5,386 bases of DNA from Microcaldota archaeon (GTDB taxonomy: Archaea > Micrarchaeota > Micrarchaeia > Anstonellales > Bilamarchaeaceae): assembly GCA_026992595.1 (NCBI GenBank), contig JALWZW010000042.1, forward strand, positions 1 through 5,386, in the 5' to 3' direction. Positions 1 to 5,386 of this stretch are shown here, one piece after another; position 1 is the first letter of the stretch, and every line of letters starts with the position of its first letter. The notes below the pieces were generated by a model. It was not told where the DNA came from and ran no database searches. It saw nothing but the letters and a program-made list of their open reading frames with translations. A program made the translations under genes and the position numbers.

Positions 1-13
1 CATCTATAACTAT

Positions 14-2650
14 TTATCTTCTTGCTAATCTTCTTTGTCTAAGTTGGTCCATCATTTGTCTTCTTAACTGCATTATTCTTTCAAGCTCAGGATGATTTAT
101 GCGAAGGGTAAGAGGGTGGGCTATTCTTCCTCTAGATGCAAAATATCTAAATGTTATGTTTTGCGCATTTACAAAACCCTCTGCTTTCACAAAGGCAGGC
201 CTTGCTTTCACAGTTCTTCTCCATATATGCCATTTACCGCCTATGTATACCGGGCGAGGGACCTCTATCATTATCCCAAACACTCTTTCTCCGTCTTCAA
301 ATCTTTCTTTTATTAGGTGACCGTTCTTCTTAGGAAGCACCACAAAAACCACAGCTTTCTCACTAGCTGTCAATCTTCCTAACCAAGGCTCGAATATTAT
401 GACTCTTGGAGTCCAACCAATAAATTCTGCCGCGCTCCAATCCAATAGTTCATATCTTCTTCTTGCAAATTCCATTGCTTCTCTAAAGCTTCTTTCGTCT
501 ATTTGATGAAAATCTTCTCCTGTATTTATCTTAATAATTCTGTTGTGATATATTGTTATTTCAATTGCTTCTGGTCTGTATATTTCTTTTTTTGAGAGGG
601 GTTGTCCGTTTATAATTATTCTGCTTATCGGCCCATGTTTGCTGTTTATGTGTCTATTATGTGATAATAATGTCCACAATGCTCTACTTATACGTGAATA
701 TTGTTCGTTATGTCTCTGTAGAGAGTAGGTCACTTTAAATACCTTTAGAGAATTAGACCCTATTCGCTCTCCTATAATTCTTTCTTTTATTCTAAAAATA
801 GAGATGTGGGGTATCTCTAAAAGATCAAGTTCATCTCCATTTCTTCTCCACACACCTCCTCCATCAAACATTACATACATGGCTTCTCCAAAAGGTGAGG
901 AATAGTCGGCTCTGTTTTGAGGTCCTATTTTGTTAGCAATTTCGCGGTGGCTAAACACTCTATCAATAAACACAACATTTCCCCTCTCTCTTCTCTCTAT
1001 TAATCTCCTACTTCTTCTTCTCCACCGCCCCGCCCCAACTTCTATTCTAGGGGTCCATGGGATTAGATCGTATGTTGGGGGCAAACCACCTATTTGACGG
1101 GGCCGCGCATACACTATAAATTCATTTCCCCTCCACTTTCCTATTCTTATTTTGTTGTGGTTTCCCTGGTCTACTAATCTTTCCAATATCTCTTTTACTA
1201 TTCTTCCTTGATTTTCGTTTACTCTTATTCTTTGTCTTATCCGATGATATGTGGGCCTACCACTCCAAACACCTCCTAGTTCTACCTCTCTTCTCTCTCT
1301 TTCTATTATATTTATCTCTCCGCTTTCCATCAGTCTTTTCAACAGATCTCCTAAACTCTCGTTAGTTTTTCCCAGCAACCTTAAAGGATTTTCTCTTAAA
1401 ATCTCTGAAAAAGTATTAGGTTGAATAATAAAGTGTTGGTTATATTCAGGTATTTCTTGCAAATATTCCCAATCCCAAATATCTAATCTTCTTCTACCTC
1501 CATTATATAGGATTCTTATTGCTCTTTCTCTATCTCTAACGGTTGCCGGAGACCTTAAAATAATTGTTCCTTCTGTAGTTATATCTCTGTCTGTGAACCA
1601 ATATGTGTTTCTCGCATTGGCTAAAATCATTCCTCCTCTCAGCACCCTTCTTTCAATAAATACTTCTTCTCTTCTTCCCCCCACCCTAACTTCTAAATGA
1701 GGCAAAAATGTTTTTTTATTAGGATAATATGTCCAATTTCCACCCCATATTATATCATTGTTTTCTATACCTGTAATTAATCCTCTTATATCTACTCTAC
1801 TCTCTTCTAATCTGCCTTCTGCAATCTTTTCCACCAATTCTTTTTTGAGCCACTCTGCCAGGTGTTGGACATTTTCTTCATTTTTATCTTCCTGCCACAC
1901 ATATATGTGTCTGGGTCTCACTTCCCAAAATTCTAAATCTAGGGTGGTACCGTTACAGGGGAACGCTGTTATGAGGGATGCCATGCATATGTTGTGATAT
2001 CTTAACACTTCTTCAAAGTAAGGATAGCTGCTGGTGGCATGAATGCAACTGACCATTGTTCTATCTCCGCAACTTGCTGTGGCAAGATGGGTTATTCTGG
2101 AGGTATAATAAAAAGAAGGTTCTTGGTTGTTGTCTGTGTGTGTAAATCTGGATAAGAGAGATTTTTGTATCTCTATTTTCTCACTCTTACTTATCCACTC
2201 CAACATTGCTTTCAAATCCTCTTCCCCCATAACTACAGCTCCTCTAAACCTCCCGTAAGCAGCCAGCCCTCTTAGAAACATATCTCTGCTTAACTGCCTT
2301 ACTAACTCCTCCCCGCCTATCCCATACAACCTGGCAAACAGCACCCTATCCTGTCTTGCCTCTCTTATAAGTCCTCTCTCCATTAACCGCCTTACATTCT
2401 CTTCTGGGGTGTAAATCCTTACGCTGTACTCTCCATCTGCCCCTTGCCCCCTTCTGTTCTGCCCCCTGCTCTCTTGGGTTTGAACAGCATTCTGGGAAGG
2501 TTGGGCAGAACGAGAGGGTTGAGCAGAGGAAGCCATGGGACCTGCAAGCGCAAGCGCCACCCCCATCGCAACTCTTCTAAAAAATCTACCAACTCCTTCT
2601 CTTATTCTTTTCCACCTTCTTTCTTCAGAAGTGAGCATCCTCCCTGCCAT
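14..2650 (-). CDS. Large putative secreted, arginine-rich protein of unknown family (878 aa)
   Basis: I do not recognise this protein and assign no function. The N-terminus looks like a signal peptide: a long basic region (residues 1-26), a hydrophobic core (about 27-37, VAMGVALALAG) and a signal-peptidase-like site SSA|Q at 43/44. A Gln/Ser/Arg linker follows (about 44-72), then a charged, mostly helical-looking part (about 82-170). The only four cysteines are C194, C202, C222 and C232, which suggests disulfides or a metal site. The rest (about 235-840) is rich in Ile, Arg, Trp and Tyr with alternating patterns typical of beta strands, and the C-terminal tail is very basic. By hand count there are 117 Arg against 31 Lys. 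No second membrane segment is seen, so the product is more likely exported or surface-associated than integral. The start is chosen because a TATA-like box begins 30 nt upstream, as for the two plus-strand genes. The unbroken 2.6-kb frame makes it a real gene. Confidence 0.9.
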   Translation of the reverse strand: MAGRMLTSEERRWKRIREGVGRFFRRVAMGVALALAGPMASSAQPSRSAQPSQNAVQTQESRGQNRRGQGADGEYSVRIYTPEENVRRLMERGLIREARQDRVLFARLYGIGGEELVRQLSRDMFLRGLAAYGRFRGAVVMGEEDLKAMLEWISKSEKIEIQKSLLSRFTHTDNNQEPSFYYTSRITHLATASCGDRTMVSCIHATSSYPYFEEVLRYHNICMASLITAFPCNGTTLDLEFWEVRPRHIYVWQEDKNEENVQHLAEWLKKELVEKIAEGRLEESRVDIRGLITGIENNDIIWGGNWTYYPNKKTFLPHLEVRVGGRREEVFIERRVLRGGMILANARNTYWFTDRDITTEGTIILRSPATVRDRERAIRILYNGGRRRLDIWDWEYLQEIPEYNQHFIIQPNTFSEILRENPLRLLGKTNESLGDLLKRLMESGEINIIERERREVELGGVWSGRPTYHRIRQRIRVNENQGRIVKEILERLVDQGNHNKIRIGKWRGNEFIVYARPRQIGGLPPTYDLIPWTPRIEVGAGRWRRRSRRLIERRERGNVVFIDRVFSHREIANKIGPQNRADYSSPFGEAMYVMFDGGGVWRRNGDELDLLEIPHISIFRIKERIIGERIGSNSLKVFKVTYSLQRHNEQYSRISRALWTLLSHNRHINSKHGPISRIIINGQPLSKKEIYRPEAIEITIYHNRIIKINTGEDFHQIDERSFREAMEFARRRYELLDWSAAEFIGWTPRVIIFEPWLGRLTASEKAVVFVVLPKKNGHLIKERFEDGERVFGIMIEVPRPVYIGGKWHIWRRTVKARPAFVKAEGFVNAQNITFRYFASRGRIAHPLTLRINHPELERIMQLRRQMMDQLRQRRLARR
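2522..2650 (-). other. Predicted signal peptide of the 878-aa protein (residues 1-43)
   Basis: Residues 1-26 carry many Arg/Lys. Residues 27-37 form an uncharged Ala/Val/Leu core, and small residues S-S-A precede a Gln/Ser/Pro-rich mature N-terminus. This fits a Sec-type signal with cleavage after Ala43; another A|Q site (49/50) lies close by. The n-region is unusually long. A twin-Arg (RRVAM) sits right before the core but lacks the rest of a Tat motif. A signal anchor that stays uncleaved is the main alternative. Confidence 0.6.
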
Positions 2651-2672
2651 AAAAGAATAGTGGAAGTTAATG

Positions 2673-2680
2673 GTTTTAAG
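2673..2680 (-). promoter_or_regulatory. TATA-like box for the 878-aa protein gene
   Basis: Read on the minus strand the box is CTTAAAAC. Its first base lies 30 nt, and its last base 23 nt, before the A of the ATG at 2650. That is where an archaeal TATA box should be if transcription starts at or next to the start codon, giving a leaderless mRNA. No purine-rich Shine-Dalgarno sequence is seen between box and ATG. No clear BRE is visible. Confidence 0.6.
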
Positions 2681-2699
2681 ATTAGTGGTAGGTTGCTTG

Positions 2700-2707
2700 C
2701 TTAAAAT
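2700..2707 (+). promoter_or_regulatory. TATA-like box for the ureohydrolase gene
   Basis: The box reads CTTAAAAT and starts 30 nt before the ATG at 2730, the same spacing and nearly the same sequence as the divergent box at 2673-2680. The bases between box and ATG are pyrimidine-rich with no Shine-Dalgarno sequence, so a leaderless transcript is inferred. The box supports the ATG at 2730 over the in-frame ATG at 2670, which lies upstream of it. Confidence 0.6.
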
Positions 2708-2729
2708 CCTTTCCTTTTATTGCTTCTTC

Positions 2730-3554
2730 ATGGTAAAACATGCGTTTTTAGGCGTGCAGCATTCTTTTGAAGAGGCGGATGTTGTAATTATTCCCATTGC
2801 TTATGACAGCACCACTTCTTATGGTACAGGTGCGCGTTTTGCCCCTCATTGCATTGTTTATGCAAGCACACAGTTGGAGTTTTTTGATAGGTTTAGAGGG
2901 AATGTAGGGGAGCAGATGAAAATTTGCACTTTAGATGAGTTTTGGCCTTCTAAGCCCCCTGAAAAAGCGGTACGCGAGATAGAATCACTCATAAAAGATA
3001 TAATAGGCGGCGGGAAAAGGTTTGTGGTTTTAGGCGGGGATCATAGTGTAAGCATTGGTGTCTTTAACGCTTTACCTCCCCTCTCTATCCTTCATATTGA
3101 TGCGCATGCAGACCTTCGCAAAGAATATGAAGGCACTCCTTATTCCCATGCCTGCGCTTTAAGGCATGCGTTAGATAGGCATAAAGTGGTGCAGGTTGGG
3201 GTGCGTTCTTTGTGCGAAGAGGAGGCGCAATTGATGCGTGAGGGGAAGGTTAAAACATTTTTTGGCGATGAATGGGAGGCAGAGGAGGTTGTTAAATGTT
3301 TGGGAAAGGATGTTTATATAACCTTAGATGTAGATGCGCTTGATTTCTCATTCAATGCTACAGGCACTCCTGAACCAGGCGGCATTTCCTGGCGAAAAAT
3401 GCTACACCTTGTGGAGAAACTAAAAGATAAAAATGTTGTGGGCTTTGATATTGTGGAACTAAGCACTTCTGACCTTTGCAGCCCTGCCGCATATGCCTGT
3501 GCTAAACTGGTTTTTTCTATGATAAGCGCCTTTTGGTATGGCGAAAAAACATAA
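2730..3554 (+). CDS. speB: Agmatinase/arginase-family ureohydrolase (SpeB-like)
   Basis: A dinuclear manganese hydrolase that removes urea from a guanidino compound, most likely agmatine (giving putrescine) or, as known in some archaea, N1-aminopropylagmatine (giving spermidine); it should act in the cytoplasm. Numbering from the ATG at 2730 (274 aa), the family motifs are GGDHSVS (101-107), HIDAHAD (122-128) and LDVDALD (199-205). These supply all six expected metal ligands: H105, D124, H126, D128, D200 and D202. SHAC (139-142) and the C-terminal DIVELS (240-245) also match the family. The N-terminal AYDSTTSYGTGARFAP stretch is typical of agmatinases. The frame opens earlier, at 2670, but the extra 20 residues would be translated promoter DNA and are not family-like, so 2730 is preferred. 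The length is slightly short, as in archaeal members. Arginase or another guanidine hydrolase cannot be excluded, because substrate specificity is not readable from these motifs. Confidence 0.93.
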   Translation: MVKHAFLGVQHSFEEADVVIIPIAYDSTTSYGTGARFAPHCIVYASTQLEFFDRFRGNVGEQMKICTLDEFWPSKPPEKAVREIESLIKDIIGGGKRFVVLGGDHSVSIGVFNALPPLSILHIDAHADLRKEYEGTPYSHACALRHALDRHKVVQVGVRSLCEEEAQLMREGKVKTFFGDEWEAEEVVKCLGKDVYITLDVDALDFSFNATGTPEPGGISWRKMLHLVEKLKDKNVVGFDIVELSTSDLCSPAAYACAKLVFSMISAFWYGEKT

Positions 3555-3564
3555 ATGAACATAT

Positions 3565-3572
3565 ATTTAAAC
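3565..3572 (+). promoter_or_regulatory. TATA-like box for the methyltransferase fusion gene
   Basis: The box ATTTAAAC lies in the 40-bp gap after the ureohydrolase stop. Counted as for the other two boxes, it starts 30 nt before the ATG at 3595. This suggests the gene has its own promoter and is leaderless. The alternative ATG at 3589 would be only 24 nt away; it does have a weak GGGTG (3577-3581) upstream that could act as a Shine-Dalgarno sequence if a longer transcript reads through. Confidence 0.55.
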
Positions 3573-3594
3573 ACTTGGGTGTAAATATATGAAT

Positions 3595-4845
3595 ATGCAT
3601 GCTTGCGCGTCTAAAGGTGTGCCTCCGCTTGCCACATCTTCCCAGGTAGTGCGTAAAGAGCCTCAAAGTGAAGGGGTGCGAGGAAGAAAGCAGAGAAAGG
3701 TGCTTGTGATAGGCGATTCTTTGGTGCACGGTGATAAGGTAAAAAATATAAGCAAAGGACTAAATAGACATTTTGATGTTTCGCTTCCTTCCTCTGTCCT
3801 CACTTTTGAGGATTTGGTTGACTGGGTAAGGGAGCATGTGGATGCAGAGTTGGATTGTATAGTTATGGGACGCCTTTTTGCTCCTCATCTTAGAGATTTT
3901 GATGTGGAAGGTGCTTGGGAGGAAACTAGGTTAGAATTGTTGGGCGAATTGCTCAGATTAACTGAATCTTATAAAACACCCGTTGTTTTTGTGGTGGTGC
4001 GCGGAGAGAAAGAATTTTTAAGGCGCATTCTTAATGAGGAACGGGTTGTTACTATTTTAGAATGCGATGCTTTCAACCCTTCCACTCTTTCCTCTATTGT
4101 GAATGATGTTATAAATAAGAGAGCGCTTTTTGTCTCTCCTAAAAACTCTTTAGAAGTTGATGAGGGAAAGATAAAGGAGTTTATGGATGTGTGGTCCAAC
4201 ACTTATGACTTGCACATGGGCAGAACCCGCCACTATGCGGTAATGCACTCCCTTCTTACCCATTTTGCTTCTTATGTGCGTGATGTGATCGTGGATTTGG
4301 GGTGCGGCACTTGCACTCCTTTAAGTTTTATCTTGGGGGATGTGATAGCTCCCTCTTTAGAGGCAAACCCTGAAAAGAAAGTTAAGATTGTTTGCGTGGA
4401 CATGAGCAGGGAGATGCTTACTAAAGGGAAGGTCCGGGTGCTGGACACACTCTCTAAATATAATCTTAAGGGAAGGGTTGACCTTTCTTTTCTCTGTTCT
4501 AACATTTTTGATTTTGACCTCTCCCTCCCCTCCAATTCTACCGCTTTGGCCACCTATATTATTCATTGGTTAAAAGATAAAGAAGGGTTTGTGAGAAAGC
4601 TGGCTCAACTTTTAAGCCCTGGGGCTTACTTTATATCAGTGGAAGAGTGGCCTTTGGTTGTCACTCCTAGTTCCCATATGAAAGAGGACTTTAGAGATGC
4701 AATCAATTCTCAAACCACGCCCATAGACATCCTTAACCAATTCTACCCGCTATTAAGAAGTTATAGCTTTGAACTTTTAGAGAGCAAGGTAGAGCCCATT
4801 GACGATAACCACCAAATGTATGGAGCAGTTTTTGTAAAAAGATAA
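3595..4845 (+). CDS. Degenerate receiver-like domain fused to a class I SAM-dependent methyltransferase
   Basis: The C-terminal half is a Rossmann-fold methyltransferase (numbered from the ATG at 3595, 416 aa). Motif I is VDLGCGTCTP (233-242), the acidic ribose-binding end of strand 2 is VCVDMS (266-271), CSNIFDFD (301-308) fits the adenine-contacting region, IIHW (322-325) fits motif IV and LLSPGAYFI (339-347) follows. The substrate is unknown. Residues about 36-174 alternate strands and helices like a response-regulator receiver: VLVIGDS (36-42), DCIVMG (87-92), VVFVVVRGE (130-138), then CDAFNPSTLSSIVNDVI. The phosphoacceptor Asp is Gly92, the Thr/Ser position is Arg136 and the conserved Lys is Ser163, so it is probably not phosphorylated. 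Residues 1-34 look disordered and basic. An in-frame ATG at 3589 would add two residues; promoter spacing favours 3595. The methyltransferase call is firm, the receiver-like call tentative. Confidence 0.85.
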   Translation: MHACASKGVPPLATSSQVVRKEPQSEGVRGRKQRKVLVIGDSLVHGDKVKNISKGLNRHFDVSLPSSVLTFEDLVDWVREHVDAELDCIVMGRLFAPHLRDFDVEGAWEETRLELLGELLRLTESYKTPVVFVVVRGEKEFLRRILNEERVVTILECDAFNPSTLSSIVNDVINKRALFVSPKNSLEVDEGKIKEFMDVWSNTYDLHMGRTRHYAVMHSLLTHFASYVRDVIVDLGCGTCTPLSFILGDVIAPSLEANPEKKVKIVCVDMSREMLTKGKVRVLDTLSKYNLKGRVDLSFLCSNIFDFDLSLPSNSTALATYIIHWLKDKEGFVRKLAQLLSPGAYFISVEEWPLVVTPSSHMKEDFRDAINSQTTPIDILNQFYPLLRSYSFELLESKVEPIDDNHQMYGAVFVKR

Positions 4846-4863
4846 CTTCTCTTCCCTTATCTT
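4839..4863. terminator. Inverted repeat between convergent genes, possible bidirectional terminator
   Basis: AAGATAA (4839-4845) and TTATCTT (4857-4863) form a 7-bp perfect inverted repeat around an 11-nt pyrimidine loop. The left arm contains the TAA stop of the methyltransferase gene, and the right arm abuts the TAG stop of the minus-strand gene. On the minus strand the second arm runs into a short T tract (TTATCTTTTTAC); on the plus strand CTATATTTTC follows. The stem has only one G-C pair, so it is weak. Archaeal termination depends mostly on T-rich tracts and the FttA factor, so the T-rich context may matter more than the hairpin. Confidence 0.35.
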
Positions 4864-5386
4864 CTATATTTTCACTTCCTCTCCTTGCTTTGGCACTATT
4901 ACCTCATATTCCTTTAAATAATCTGCCAAATCGCTTTCTTCTCCATGCACCAATACCACTTTTTTTAGCCCCTTTACTGATTTTATAAATTGCAAAAGTT
5001 CATTAAAATCTGCATGGCCTGAAAGCCTCACCTGCTCCACCCCCATTTTTATCTCTATTTCCTCTCCTTCTATTTCTACCTTCCTCTCCCCTTCTAAAAT
5101 TTTCCTTCCTAATGTCCCTTCTGCTTGATAACCTACAAAGACCAGCGCGCTTTCTCTGTTATCTGCCAGCATTTTTAGATAGGTGAGGACAGGCCCGCCT
5201 GTAAGCATCCCTGAAGTGGTTACAATTATTGCTGGTTCTTTAAGCACATCTCGCCTGCTTTTTGATTTAGGGCGATGGAAATTTTTGCTTTTAAATGGGT
5301 CGCTATCACTCATCAATATCCTTCTCTTTATATCTTCATTTGCGTAATAGGCGTTGTGCCTATATATTCGTAGCGCCTTCCATATC
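4864..5386 (-). CDS. Beta-CASP metallo-beta-lactamase-fold ribonuclease, archaeal CPSF-like, C-terminal part (5' end outside window)
   Basis: This is the C-terminal part of a beta-CASP nuclease that cuts or degrades RNA with two zinc ions. The frame is open without a stop to the window edge, giving 173 visible residues. The part upstream of 5316 (including ALRIYRHNAYYANEDIKRRIL) reads as normal beta-CASP sequence, so the TTG at 5314-5316 and ATG at 5311-5313 are internal codons. Visible motifs, in partial numbering, are SDSDPF (26-31), TSGMLTGGP (57-65), GYQAEGTLGR (85-94), SGHAD (122-126), whose His124 is the motif B histidine, and VLVHGE (144-149), whose His147 is the motif C zinc ligand that marks RNA-type members. 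The protein ends shortly after motif C with IVPKQGEEVKI. This resembles the shorter KH-less aCPSF2 type more than FttA/aCPSF1 or RNase J, but the N-terminus is needed to decide. The metallo-beta-lactamase HxHxDH motif lies outside the window. Confidence 0.92.
   Translation of the reverse strand, partial: IWKALRIYRHNAYYANEDIKRRILMSDSDPFKSKNFHRPKSKSRRDVLKEPAIIVTTSGMLTGGPVLTYLKMLADNRESALVFVGYQAEGTLGRKILEGERKVEIEGEEIEIKMGVEQVRLSGHADFNELLQFIKSVKGLKKVVLVHGEESDLADYLKEYEVIVPKQGEEVKI

Noticed and set aside
92..333. Overlapping plus-strand open frames of 60-74 codons opposite the large minus-strand gene
   Set aside because: They are antisense shadows of the 878-residue frame, are not family-like, and have no promoter element with the spacing seen for the real genes.
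1758..1997. 79-codon plus-strand open frame and the 86-codon one at 2444-2704
   Set aside because: Both lie antisense to the large gene, and the second runs through the signal peptide and divergent promoter. Their Ser/Pro/Leu/Phe-rich translations are what the complement of purine-rich coding DNA gives.
2556..2650. Twin-arginine (Tat) export signal in the large protein
   Set aside because: RR occurs just before the hydrophobic core (residues 25-26), but the flanking consensus (S/T before, F-L-K after) is missing. The protein is simply Arg-rich, so chance RR pairs are expected.
2670..2729. N-terminal extension of the ureohydrolase from ATG 2670, with a hydrophobic stretch that could pass for a signal peptide
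   Set aside because: It spans the TATA-like box at 2700-2707, has no resemblance to the family N-terminus, and would place a cytoplasmic-type enzyme in the export path. The ATG at 2730 fits family alignment and promoter spacing.
3508..3517. T-rich run near the end of the ureohydrolase gene as a transcription terminator
   Set aside because: It lies inside the coding sequence, about 35 bp before the stop, and encodes conserved-looking hydrophobic residues.
3694..4116. SGNH/GDSL hydrolase domain, because of the IGDSL sequence at the start of the methyltransferase fusion protein
   Set aside because: The GxND block is absent (MGRLF at that place) and no catalytic DxxH follows within the domain. 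The DDNH near the protein's C-terminus lies beyond the methyltransferase fold. The strand/helix pattern fits a receiver better.
2730..4845. Two-gene operon of ureohydrolase and methyltransferase
   Set aside because: Same strand and only 40 bp apart, but the gap contains a TATA-like box at promoter distance and the functions have no evident link. Read-through cannot be excluded.

Overview
The window looks like a piece of an archaeal chromosome, probably from a compact-genome lineage that uses leaderless mRNAs. Three things point that way. The gene at the right edge is a beta-CASP ribonuclease of the archaeal CPSF-like type. The ureohydrolase is of the short form common in archaea. All three gene starts inside the window are preceded by an AT-rich TATA-like box that begins 30 nt before the ATG, with no convincing Shine-Dalgarno sequence before two of them. 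A DPANN-like or similarly reduced archaeon is possible, but the sequence alone does not settle the phylum.

Layout. Positions 14-2650 (minus strand) encode an 878-residue protein with an apparent N-terminal signal peptide, a Gln/Ser-rich linker, only four cysteines (all clustered) and very high arginine content. I do not recognise its family, and it is the main unknown here. A 79-bp divergent intergenic region (2651-2729) carries two back-to-back TATA-like boxes. Positions 2730-3554 (plus) encode an agmatinase/arginase-family ureohydrolase with all expected metal ligands. After a 40-bp gap with its own TATA-like box comes a plus-strand gene (3595-4845) that joins a degenerate receiver-like N-terminal region to a class I SAM-dependent methyltransferase. 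It converges, with an 18-bp gap that holds most of a small inverted repeat, on the 3' part of a minus-strand beta-CASP metallo-beta-lactamase-fold ribonuclease. That gene is cut by the right window edge.

How the genes relate. The genes are very closely packed, but each of the three with a visible start seems to have its own promoter, so this is not a clear operon. The ureohydrolase is probably part of polyamine synthesis from arginine, and the beta-CASP protein of RNA processing or decay. The roles of the methyltransferase fusion and the large secreted protein are unknown. No RNA genes, mobile elements, CRISPR arrays or long non-coding stretches are visible; apart from the 13 bases at the left edge, the gaps are 79, 40 and 18 bp.
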